Below, one piece after another: positions 10,101-20,141 of a stretch of 43,329 bases of DNA. A program made the position numbers and the translations under genes. Every line of letters starts with the position of its first letter. Position 1 is the stretch's first letter. The stretch lies in the NCBI GenBank assembly GCA_032718475.1, contig JAUCBJ010007983.1, forward strand, positions 1-43,329, given 5' to 3'. The notes below the pieces were generated by a model. It was not told where the DNA came from. It saw only the letters and a program-made list of their open reading frames with translations, and did not search any database. The DNA comes from Nemertoderma westbladi. Taxonomy: Eukaryota; Xenacoelomorpha; Nemertodermatida; Nemertodermatidae.

Positions 10101-13100
10101 TTTACCGGTATGGTCATCAAAAGCTTTTAGAGGGATGGTCATCAAAGGCGTTTAGAGGGATGGTCATCAAAGGCTTTTAGAGGGGTGGTCATCAAAGGCT
10201 TTTAGAGGGATGGTCATCAAAGGCTTTTATATAGGGATGTTCATCAAAGGATTTTATATAGGGATGGTCATCAAAGGCTTTTACCGGTATGGTCATCAAA
10301 GGCTTTTAGAGGGATGGTCATCAAAGGCGTTTAGAGGGATGGTCATCAAAGGCTTTTAGAGGGATGGTCATCAAAGGCGTTTAGAGGGATGGTCATCAAA
10401 GGCTTTTATATAGGGATGGTCATCAAAGGATTTTATATAGGGATGGTCATCAAACGCTTTTAGAGGGATGGTCATCAAAGGCTTTTAGAGGGATGGTCAT
10501 CAAAGGCTTTTAGAGGGATGTTCATCAAAGGCGTTTAGAGGGATGGTCATCAAAGGCGTTTAGAGGGATGGTCATCAAAGGCTTTTATATAGGGATGTTC
10601 ATCAAAGGATTTTATATAGGGATGGTCATCAAAGGCTTTTAGAGGGATGGTCATCAAAGGCGTTTAGAGGGATGGTCATCAAAGGCTTTTACCGGTATGG
10701 TCATCAAAAGCTTTTAGAGGGATGGTCATCAAAGGCGTTTAGAGGGATGGTCATCAAAGGCTTTTAGAGGGGTGGTCATCAAAGGCTTTTAGAGGGATGG
10801 TCATCAAAGGCTTTTATATAGGGATGTTCATCAAAGGATTTTATATAGGGATGGTCATCAAAGGCTTTTACCGGTATGGTCATCAAAGGCTTTTAGAGGG
10901 ATGGTCATCAAAGGCGTTTAGAGGGATGGTCATCAAAGGCTTTTATATAGGGATGTTCATCAAAGGATTTTATATAGGGATGGTCATCAAAGGCGTTTAG
11001 AGGGATGGTCATCAAAGGCTTTTAGAGGGGTGGTCATCAAAGGCTTTTATATAGGGATGTTTATCAAAGGATTTTATATAGGGATGGTCATCAAAGGCGT
11101 TTAGAGGGATGGTCATCAAAGGCTTTTAGAGGGGTGGTCATCAAAGGATTTTATATAGGGATGGTCATCAAAGGATTTTACCGGTATGGTCATCAAAGGC
11201 TTTTAGAGGGATGTTCATCAAAGGATTTTATATAGGGATGGTCATCAAAGGATTTTATATAGGGATGTTCATCAAAGGCTTTTAGAGGGATGGTCATCAA
11301 AGGCTTTTAGAGGGGTGGTCATCAAAGGCTTTTAGAGGGATGGTCATCAAAGGCTTTTAGAGGGATGTTCATCAAAGGATTTTATATAGGGATGGTCATC
11401 AAAGGATTTTATATAGGGATGGTCATCAAAGGCTTTTAGAGGGATGGTCATCAAAGGCTTTTAGAGGGGTGGTCATCAAAGGCTTTTAGAGGGATGGTCA
11501 TCAAAGGCTTTTAGAGGGATGATCATCAAAGGCGTTTAGAGGGATGGTCATCAAAGGCTTTTATATAGGGATGTTCATCAAAGGATTTTATATAGGGATG
11601 GATGGTCATCAAAGGCTTTTAGAGGGATGGTCATCAAAGGCTTTTAGAGGGATGGTCATCAAAGGCGTTTAGAGGGGTGGTCATCAAAGGCGTTTAGAGG
11701 GATGGTCATCAAAGGCTTTTAGAGGGATGGTCATCAAAGGCTTTTATATAGGGATGTTCATCAAAGGATTTTATATAGGGATGGTCATCAAAGGATTTTA
11801 TATAGGGATGGTCATCAAAGGCTTTTAGAGGGATGGTCATCAAAGGCGTTTAGAGGGATGGTTATCAAAGGCTTTTAGAGGGGTGGTCATCAAAGGCGTT
11901 TAGAGGGATGGTCATCAAAGGCTTTTAGAGGGGTGGTCATCAAAGGCGTTTAGAGGGATGGTCATCAAAGGCTTTTAGAGGGATGGTCATCAAAGGCTTT
12001 TAGAGGGATGGTCATCAAAGGCTTTTAGAGGGATGGTCATCAAAGGCGTTTAGAGGGATGGTCATCAAAGGCTTTTAGAGGGGTGGTCATCAAAGGCTTT
12101 TATATAGGGATGTTCATCAAAGGATTTTATATAGGGATGGTCATCAAAGGCTTTTACCGGTATGGTCATCAAAGGCTTTTAGAGGGATGGTCATCAAAGG
12201 CTTTTAGAGGGATGGTCATCAAAGGCTTTTAGAGGGATGTTCATCAAAGGATTTTATATAGGGATGGTCATCAAAGGATTTTATATAGGGATGGTCATCA
12301 AAGGCTTTTAGAGGGATGGTCATCAAAGGCGTTTAGAGGGATGGTCATCAAAGGCTTTTATATAGGGATGTTCATCAAAGGATTTTATATAGGGATGGTC
12401 ATCAAAGGCTTTTAGAGGGATGGTCATCAAAGGCGTTTAGAGGGATGGTCATCAAAGGCTTTTACCGGTATGGTCATCAAAAGCTTTTAGAGGGATGGTC
12501 ATCAAAGGCGTTTAGAGGGATGGTCATCAAAGGCTTTTAGAGGGGTGGTCATCAAAGGCTTTTAGAGGGATGGTTATCAAAGGCTTTTATATAGGGATGT
12601 TCATCAAAGGATTTTATATAGGGATGGTCATCAAAGGCTTTTACCGGTATGGTCATCAAAGGCTTTTAGAGGGATGGTCATCAAAGGCGTTTAGAGGGAT
12701 GGTCATCAAAGGCTTTTAGAGGGATGGTCATCAAAGGCGTTTAGAGGGATGGTCATCAAAGGCTTTTATATAGGGATGGTCATCAAAGGATTTTATATAG
12801 GGATGGTCATCAAACGCTTTTAGAGGGATGGTCATCAAAGGCTTTTAGAGGGATGGTCATCAAAGGCTTTTAGAGGGATGTTCATCAAAGGCGTTTAGAG
12901 GGATGGTCATCAAAGGCGTTTAGAGGGATGGTCATCAAAGGCTTTTATATAGGGATGGTCATCAAAGGATTTTATATAGGGATGGTCATCAAAGGCTTTT
13001 AGAGGGATGTTCATCAAAGGCGTTTAGAGGGATGGTCATCAAAGGCGTTTAGAGGGATGGTCATCAAAGGCTTTTATATAGGGATGGTCATCAAACGATT

Positions 13101-14485
13101 TTATATAGGGATGTTCATCAAAGGCTTTTAGAGGGATGGTCATCAAAGGCGTTTAGAGGGATGGTCATCAAAGGCTTTTATATAGGGATGGTCATCAAAG
13201 GATTTTATATAGGGATGGTCATCAAAGGCTTTTAGAGGGATGGTCATCAAAGGCTTTTAGAGGGATGTTCATCAAAGGATTTTATATAGGGATGGTCATC
13301 AAAGGATTTTATATAGGGATGGTCATCAAAGGCTTTTAGAGGGATGGTCATCAAAGGCTTTTAGAGGGATGTTCATCAAAGGATTTTAGAGGGATGTTCA
13401 TCAAAGGATTTTATATAGGGATGGTCATCAAAGGCTTTTAGAGGGATGGTCATCAAAGGCTTTTAGAGGGATGTTCATCAAAGGATTTTATATAGGGATG
13501 GTCATCAAAGGCTTTTAGAGGGATGGTCATCAAAGGATTTTAGAGGGATGTTCATCAAAGGATTTTATATAGGGATGGTCATCAAAGGCTTTTAGAGGGA
13601 TGGTCATCAAAGGCTTTTAGAGGGATGTTCATCAAAGGATTTTATATAGGGATGGTCATCAAAGGCTTTTAGAGGGATGGTCATCAAAGGATTTTAGAGG
13701 GATGTTCATCAAAGGATTTTATATAGGGATGGTCATCAAAGGCTTTTAGAGGGATGGTCATCAAAGGCTTTTAGAGGGATGTTCATCAAAGGATTTTATA
13801 TAGGGATGGTCATCAAAAGATTTTATATAGGGATGTTCATCAAAGGATTTTATATAGGGATGGTCATCAAAGGCTTTTAGAGGGATGGTCATCAAAGGCT
13901 TTTAGAGGGATGTTCATCAAAGGATTTTATATAGGGATGGTCATCAAAGGATTTTATATAGGGATGTTCATCAAAGGATTTTATATAGGGATGGTCATCA
14001 AAGGATTTTATATAGGGATGGTCATCAAAGGCTTTTAGAGGGATGGTCATCAAAGGCTTTTAGAGGGATGTTCATCAAAGGATTTTATATAGGGATGGTC
14101 ATCAAAAGATTTTATATAGGGATGGTCATCAAAGGCTTTTAGAGGGATGGTCATCAAAGGCGTTTAGAGGGATGGTCATCAAAGGCTTTTATATAGGGAT
14201 GTTCATCAAAGGATTTTATATAGGGATGGTCATCAAAGGCTTTTAGAGGGATGGTCATCAAAGGCGTTTAGAGGGATGGTCATCAAAGGATTTTATATAG
14301 GGATGTTCATCAAAGGATTTTATATAGGGATGGTCATCAAAGGCTTTTACCGGTATGGTCATCAAAGGCTTTTAGAGGGATGGTCATCAAAGGCTTTTAG
14401 AGGGATGGTTATCAAAGGCTTTTATATAGGGATGTTCATCAAAGGATTTTATATAGGGATGGTCATCAGGGATGGTCATATAGGG
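7111..14485. repeat. Minisatellite A (25/27-bp units), left block
   Basis: Roughly 290 tandem units. The common unit begins ATGGTCATCAAAGGC and ends TTTTAGAGGG (25 bp). A 27-bp variant replaces the end with ATTTTATATAGGG, often with ATGTTC at the start. Other variants carry GCGTTTAG or an ACCGGT end, and some units end AGAGGGG. Variants are mixed in repeated orders, which shows amplification of multi-unit blocks. Short open frames read MVIKGFYIG but change frame with the mixture of 25- and 27-bp units, so I do not consider it coding. The left boundary is AAAGGCTTTTACA at 7111. Confidence 0.95.
8525..13040. repeat. Higher-order duplication inside minisatellite A (~2.35-kb period)
   Basis: The block at about 8525-10680 recurs at about 10875-13040. 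The offset is 2350 bp at first (for example, 8821 matches 11171) and becomes 2360 after a small GATG insertion near 11600 and a gap at 9302. The copies differ by only a few substitutions, such as GGTCATC to GATCATC near 11521. A smaller duplication of about 587 bp is nested within it: 10021 matches 10608, and the TTTTACCGGTATGG unit at 10100 matches 10687. This indicates recent unequal exchange or segmental amplification. Confidence 0.85.
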
Positions 14486-15496
14486 GTAGTCATTAGCAAA
14501 TCGCTGTCTACTGTACAAGAGATTACCTGTGGTGTACCGCAAGGTAGTATATTAGGTCCTCTGCTTTTTGTATGCTATGTAAATGATATGATAAGTAGTA
14601 TAGATCCCGATTTTAAACTCATTTTATATGCCGACGACAGTGCTCTTATTTTCTCTCATAAAGATCCTATCCATATTTCCCAAAAGTTAAGTGCAGTTCT
14701 AGAATCCTGTAATGAGTGGTTGGTTGATAATAAGCTATCCATTCACTACGGTAAAACTGAAAGTATTTTGTTTGGTTCCAAAAGAAAGTTAAAGAAGGTA
14801 ACTAAGTTTGAAGTCACTAGTAATGGACATAAGATTGAAAATAAAAAGGAAGTTAAATATTTAGGCGCCACATTGGATAACTGCTTATCAGGAGAAAGTA
14901 CAGTGAAAAATATTTTCTCGAAAGTTAACAGTAGGCTTAGGTTTCTATACAGAAATAAAAATAGTTTGAACACCGACTCCCGCAAGTTACTTTGCTCTTC
15001 TTTAATACAGTGTCACATGGACTATGCGTGCTCTTCTTGGTATGAAGGCTTAACCAAACAGTTTAAATGTAAATTACAAGTAGCTCAGAATAAAGTAGTA
15101 CGATTTATTAAAGACTACAAACCTAGGCACCACCTAACTCCAGATGACTTTTCTGAATCTGGACTACTTAACTTAGATAGTAGAGTTAAGCAGCTACGCC
15201 TTAACCATGTGCATAAAGTGTATAATGGTAAATGTCCCAATTACCTAAAACAAAAATTCAACAGAGTACGCGATACACACTCTTACAGTACCAGAGCTAG
15301 TGCTTCAAACTTCTACCTCCCGAATTGTAAATCCTTCGAATCTGATACTTTCTTTTTTAACGGCATTAAAAATTGGAACGCTCTGCCTAATGAAATTAAA
15401 AACCTAAATAATCAACATTCTTTTAAATCTGCAGTTAAATCTCACATCCGTGTGCAATGTAAAAATAGGTACAATAGTCCTACAGTAAGTTATTAG
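14486..15496 (+). pseudogene. Reverse transcriptase C-terminal fragment (CR1/L2-like)
   Basis: Seen: VPQGSILGPLLF (motif B region), then LYADDSALIF with the two catalytic aspartates of motif C. After these come the KTESILFG stretch (motif D), YLGATLD (motif E), a thumb with NSRLRFLYRNKNSL, and a C-terminal tail ending TVSY before TAG. Motif A and the endonuclease domain are missing, so it cannot be active alone. The frame has no internal stop. It is open leftward into minisatellite A, giving a chimeric frame of 406 codons from 14276. Those first ~70 codons are array sequence and not part of the enzyme. Known for the family: the RT copies its own RNA at a nicked chromosomal target. Confidence 0.9.
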
Positions 15497-15687
15497 CTTA
15501 TTAATTATTTACTATTTATACTGTAATTACGTTTTATAATAAATTGTTCTGTACATTACATCTTTATCGTTGAGTCGGGCATTGTCACGCTCTCGGTAAA
15601 GTTGTACATGTACATAGTGTAATTACGTTTTATATTGGTTTTAGGTTAGCGTAGTGTAATATTGTATTTGTAACCAAGTAACATAAA

Positions 15688-15729
15688 GGACCCCCTTGGA
15701 AATAAGCTGCAAAGCTTTAGGGGTAATCC
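15688..15729 (+). other. 3' UTR stem-loop of the CR1/L2-like element
   Basis: GGACCCCCT (15688-15696) can pair with AGGGGTAATCC (15719-15729), allowing a small bulge. Between them, AAGCTGCAAAGCTT forms a second small hairpin. A GGACCCCCTTGGAAATAAG-type segment is typical of 3' UTRs in CR1/L2-related elements, where the 3' structure and tail help the RT choose its template. Function in this copy is inferred. Confidence 0.6.
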
Positions 15730-15810
15730 TATATGTTATGTTGGACAATACCTTTATACCGGTACATTGTTTGGTGTATTTGTTATTGTTTTTACATAAT
15801 GTATAAATAA

Positions 15811-15834
15811 ATCTATCTATCTATCTATCTATCT
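15811..15834 (+). repeat. (ATCT)6 retrotransposon 3' tail
   Basis: Six perfect ATCT units follow GTATAAATAA at the 3' end of the non-LTR insertion and abut array A at AAAGGCG. Short tandem 3' tails of this kind are usual in CR1/L2-type elements, and this one marks the insertion boundary precisely. Confidence 0.9.
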
Positions 15835-17495
15835 AAAGGCGTTTAGAGGGATGGTCAACAAAGGCTTTTAGAGGGATGGTCATCAAAGGCTTTTACCGGT
15901 ATGGTCATCAAAGGCTTTTAGAGGGATGGTCATCAAAGGCTTTTAGAGGGATGTTTATCAAAGGATTTTATATAGGGATGGTCATCAAAGGATTTTATAT
16001 AGGGATGGTCATCAACGGCTTTTAGAGGGATGGTCATCAAAGGCTTTTAGAGGGATGGTCATCAAAGGCGTTTAGAGGGATGGTCATCAAAGGCTTTTAG
16101 AGGGGTGGTCATCAAAGGCGTTTAGAGGGATGGTCATCAAAGGCTTTTAGAGGGATGGTCATCAAAGGCTTTTAGAGGGATGGTCATCAAAGGCTTTTAG
16201 AGGGATGGTCATCAAAGGCTTTTAGAGGGATGGTCATCAAAGGCGTTTAGAGGGATGGTCATCAAAGGCTTTTAGAGGGATGGTCATCAAAGGCTTTTAC
16301 CGGTATGGTCATCAAAGGCTTTTAGAGGGATGGTCATCAAAGGCTTTTAGAGGGATGTTCATCAAAGGATTTTATATAGGGATGGTCATCAAAGGATTTT
16401 ATATAGGGATGGTCATCAACGGCTTTTAGAGGGATGGTCATCAAAGGCTTTTAGAGGGATGGTCATCAAAGGCGTTTAGAGGGATGGTCATCAAAGGCTT
16501 TTAGAGGGGTGGTCATCAAAGGCGTTTAGAGGGATGGTCATCAAAGGCTTTTAGAGGGATGGTCATCAAAGGCTTTTATATAGGGATGTTCATCAAAGGA
16601 TTTTATATAGGGATGGTCATCAAAGGATTTTATATAGGGATGGTCATCAAAGGCTTTTAGAGGGATGGTCATCAAAGGCGTTTAGAGGGATGGTTATCAA
16701 AGGCTTTTAGAGGGGTGGTCATCAAAGGCGTTTAGAGGGATGGTCATCAAAGGCTTTTAGAGGGGTGGTCATCAAAGGCGTTTAGAGGGATGGTCATCAA
16801 AGGCTTTTAGAGGGATGGTCATCAAAGGCTTTTAGAGGGATGGTCATCAAAGGCTTTTAGAGGGATGGTTATCAAAGGCTTTTATATAGGGATGGTCATC
16901 AAAGGCTTTTATATAGGGATGGTCATCAAAGGCTTTTAGAGGGATGGTCATCAAAGGCTGTTAGAGGGATGGTCATCAAAGGCTTTTATTTAGGGATGTT
17001 CATCAAAGGATTTTATATAGGGATGGTCATCAAAGGATTTTATATAGGGATGGTCATCAAAGGCTTTTAGAGGGATGGTCATCAAAGGCGTTTAGAGGGA
17101 TGGTTATCAAAGGCTTTTAGAGGGGTGGTCATCAAAGGCGTTTAAAGGGATGGTCATCAAAGGCTTTTAGAGGGGTGGTCATCAAAGGCGTTTAGAGGGA
17201 TGGTCATCAAAGGCTTTTAGAGGGATGGTCATCAAAGGCTTTTAGAGGGATGGTCATCAAAGGCTTTTAGAGGGATGGTCATCAAAGGCTTTTATATAGG
17301 GATGGTCATCAAAGGCTTTTATATAGGGATGGTCATCAAAGGCTTTTAGAGGGATGGTCATCAAAGGCTTTTAGAGGGATGGTCATCAAAGGCTTTTAGA
17401 GGGATGGTCATCAAAGGCTTTTAGAGGGATGGTTGGTCATCAAAGGCTTTTATATAGGGATGGTCATCAAAGGCTTTTAGAGGGATGGTCATCAA
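15835..17495. repeat. Minisatellite A, right block
   Basis: This is the same 25/27-bp array continuing after the retrotransposon, with the same variants, including ACCGGT-ended units near 15897 and 16300. A recognisable variant order (27-bp ATGTTC unit, two 27-bp units, then a unit with GGTTATC, then AGAGGGG units) appears near 16580 and again near 16995, and also at 9390 and 11750 in the left block. It ends within ATCAAGTTC at about 17495. Confidence 0.95.
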
Positions 17496-18002
17496 GTTCT
17501 CAAAATTTCACCATTTGCGCACAATGACATCTTGAATCGATCATATTACCAGAATTTTGATAAATACTTTTGTTCAAAACTTATATAAAAAAACCTATTT
17601 TTTGCCGGATTTTCGATAGATTTCTCCATTTTTTGGCTAAAAATTGCAACATTTTGTTAAATATTTCAGCTATAACAAAGAATATTAAAAAAGTGGTAAT
17701 AGGAGGAGCATCACCCAGTCATCATTCGTGCCAAATTTCACAAGAATTTGTTCATTTTTGGTAAAAGTCTTTGCATTTCGAAATTTAAAATTTGCATTCT
17801 TCAGAAAACATTTTTAAAGTTTATCGTTAGGTTAATTTAATTAATGCAAATGTTAGAATGCACACAACACAGTTTTCCGGGTCGCTTTCAGGGTTTTCCG
17901 GGTCGCTGATTTCATTTCTGAAGTCAGTTTTCTCATTTGACTGCGTCATATCTGTCTAAAATGATGTCGGTCTGTCCGTCAAAATATGACCGATAGCTTA
18001 AC
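17496..18002. other. Unique AT-rich DNA, no gene seen
   Basis: No convincing coding frame was found. The only notable local structure is a small direct duplication, GTTTTCCGGGTCGCT, at about 17871 and 17893. The sequence grades into the GACAGACA-type degenerate repeat to the right. Confidence 0.5.
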
Positions 18003-18630
18003 AGACAAACAGACAATGTTGATTCCGTAATACATAAAAACTGACATCGGAAATGAAATCACCAACCATTAAAACCCCCATAACATGATTTTTAGCTAGT
18101 TGGTATGCTTTCCTATTGCTATTACTTTGACGGACAGATCGCTGGACAGACAGAAAAACCGACAGATAGACATATTAGGTTTGGTTAAAAGAGAAAACTG
18201 ACGTCGGAAACTAAATCAGCAGCCAGGATAACCTCCATAACAAAACTTTTAGCTTGGTGGAATGCTTTCCTAAATTTAGACAGACATACAGACGGACATA
18301 CAAACAGACAGACATAATATACTTTTCTAAATATGAAAACTGACATCGGAATTGAAATCAGAGACCAGGAAAAACACAACAAAAAAAGTTTTAGCTTGAT
18401 GGTATGATGTCCTTATATTTAGACAGACATAAAGTCATAATAGTTTTTGTTAAAAAGTGAAAACTAACGTTTGGAATGAAATTAGCGACCATGAAAACTC
18501 TCATTACAAAACTTTTCTCCAGGATAAATGCTTTTGTTACATGTTGACAGACAAACTGTCAGAAACACAATTCCAGACAGACACTTTTCACAGACATTTA
18601 CGCAGAGTAAGGTTAACATTATCACTCATA
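18003..18630. repeat. Degenerate GACAGACA-containing tandem repeat, locus 1
   Basis: About four diverged units of 120-155 bp. Each starts with an AAAACTGACATCGGAAATGA-like segment (near 18037, 18192, 18335 and 18458). Then come a GACCAGGAAAAC-like stretch, ACTTTTAGCTTGGTGG, a T-rich part, and a run of GACAGACA. The same family recurs at 32757-33545. Homology is judged by eye and units are heavily diverged, so copy limits are approximate. No coding capacity is seen. Confidence 0.75.
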
Positions 18631-18634
18631 ACTT

Positions 18635-19461
18635 CATACTAACTATAACTCCACAGAGTGTGTCTAAGGTGTCGTAGCACGCCATACTAACTGTAACTCC
18701 AGACAGTGTGTCTAAGGTGTTACAGCACGCCATACTAACTATAACTCCAGACAGTGTGTCTAAGGTGTCACAGCACGCCATACTAACTATAACTCCACAG
18801 AGTGTGTCTAAGTTGTCACAGCACGCCATACTAACTATAACTCCAGACAGTGTGTCTAAGGTGTCACAGCACGCCATACTAACTATAACTCCACAGAGTG
18901 TGTCTAAGGTGTCGTAGCACGCCATACTAACTGTAACTCCAGACAGTGTGTCTAAGGTGTCACAGCACGCCATACTAACTATAACTCCACAGAGTGTGTC
19001 TAAGGTGTCACAGCACGCCATACTAACTATAACTCCAGACAGTGTGTCTAAGGTGTCACAGCACGCCATACTAACTATAACTCCACAGAGTGTGTCTAAG
19101 GTGTCACAACACGCCATATTAACTATAACTCCAGACAGTGTGTCTAAGGTGTTACAGCACGCCATACTAACTATAACTCCACACAGTGTGTCTAAGGTGT
19201 CACAGCACGCCATACTAACTATAACTCCAGACAGTGTGTCTAAGGTGTTACAGCACGCCATACTAACTGTAACTCCTCACAGTATGTCTAAGGTGTCACA
19301 GCACGCCATACTAACTGTAACTCCAGACAGTGTGTCTAAGGTGTCACAGCACGCCATACTAACTATAACTCCAGACAGTGTGTCTAAGGTGTCACAGCAC
19401 GCCATACTAACTATAACTCCAGACAGTGTGTCTAAGGTGTCACAGCACGCCATACTAACTA
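18635..19461. repeat. Minisatellite B (48-bp units, ~17 copies)
   Basis: Each unit contains CATACTAACTATAACTCC, then CAGACAG or ACAGAG, then TGTGTCTAAGGTGTCACAGC. The two middle variants largely alternate through the left and central part, suggesting a 96-bp dimer. The right end has only the CAGACAG type. Because 48 is a multiple of three, long frames stay open on both strands (16-residue repeats such as SKVSQHAILTITPDSV on plus). I regard these as by-products, since both strands are open equally and no start or splice context supports one. It lies 200 bp upstream of the first host exon seen. Each unit has TACTAAC, the branch-point consensus. Confidence 0.9.
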
Positions 19462-19660
19462 CTGTGTAACTCTAAATAGCGGTTTTGTTTTAGGTATTAC
19501 TAAATTAGTACATTTTGTTTAGTTAAGTAAAATATTTTATAAATTAACCCAGATTATCTGTTTAATGTCCCAAAAAACATGACGTCTAATGGCACTAAAT
19601 CTAATTATTTCATTGTCCAGCTCTGTCTTCACTTCACCATCTTATACTTTTTTCATTTAG

Positions 19661-19873
19661 AAATTTGCCGTGGTCCGTCGTTATTTGTTATCCAGCAACC
19701 TCCAACGTAACTCGGACTTGTCGTCGTTCAACTTAGCCGACGCGACTCGCATAATATCCGGGACGCCTTCCAGTAATCTTATAGCGACGCCGATTACAGA
19801 AGTTATTCGTAAAGAATTCGCAGAACCCGAATTGCAACTACAATATACTCAACTTAGCATTATATTAGCAGGG
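19661..19873 (+). CDS. Host gene exon 1 (of those visible), family not recognised
   Basis: A good acceptor (pyrimidine-rich CTTTTTTCATTTAG, ending at 19660) precedes an open frame that starts in phase 0 with AAA TTT GCC GTG. The encoded stretch is soluble-looking (FNLADATRIISGTPSSN, then PITEVIRKEFAEPELQLQ). The frame runs on to a TAG at 19940-19942, but the last part becomes a hydrophobic, AT-rich LFIFIFI and looks intronic. The 3' limit is therefore uncertain. A phase-0 donor GGG|GTTAGC at 19874 is chosen because the next exon must enter in phase 0, though it is a weak donor. Codon use (TCG, CGT, GCG) resembles the following exons. Earlier exons must lie to the left, beyond the arrays. Confidence 0.55.
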
Positions 19874-20000
19874 GTTAGCTTATTTATATTTATATTTATT
19901 ACATTACAATGTAATATTAATAGTTCTAATAATTGGTTTTAGTTTTTAGCTTATTACTGTCATATTTATTTAAATGTAGTTGTTTATTAATATTTTTTAG

Positions 20001-20141
20001 TTCGATGATTCAAATGGTATGTTAACCTTGGGAAGGACTATGCCAACTCATCTTCCTTTGAAAACCTTCCTTGACTTTGATCCGGGGACCTTAAAGGATC
20101 TAAGTAGTGACCTCGGCAAAATTGATTTACAACCTTTTCAG
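20001..20141 (+). CDS. Host gene exon 2, ends at the head of the splice-donor array
   Basis: The acceptor TTAATATTTTTTAG ends at 20000. The exon is 47 codons in phase 0 at both ends, starting FDDSNGMLTLGRTMPTHLPL and ending KIDLQPFQ. The other two frames have early stops, so the frame is unambiguous. The exon ends CTTTTCAG and the donor is GTAAGTCTC at 20142. The last CAG plus GTAAGT is the exact motif then repeated through the whole intron. I do not recognise the protein family. A Leu/Asp-rich helical repeat protein is a reasonable description; a distant likeness to mesothelin/stereocilin-type extracellular proteins is only an impression. Confidence 0.8.

Larger units (their letters stand above)
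14486..15834 (+). mobile_element. CR1/L2-like non-LTR retrotransposon, 5'-truncated copy
   Basis: A 1.35-kb insertion inside minisatellite A. It carries the C-terminal half of a reverse transcriptase, a ~315-bp 3' UTR with a conserved-looking stem-loop, and a tail of exactly six ATCT units (15811-15834). The array is cut between ATGGTCATC on the left and AAAGGCG on the right, at the same place within a unit. The 5' junction is blurred by a few degenerate repeat bases (14465-14485). 5' truncation, a microsatellite tail instead of poly(A), and the RT sequence fit the CR1/L2/Crack/Daphne group; the exact clade is not determined. The intact reading frame suggests a recent insertion. Confidence 0.85.

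Noticed and set aside
10797-11000. Open frame MVIKGFYIG... in minisatellite A
   Set aside because: Units of 25 and 27 bp mix and shift the frame, and many stops occur elsewhere in the array. No evidence of a gene.
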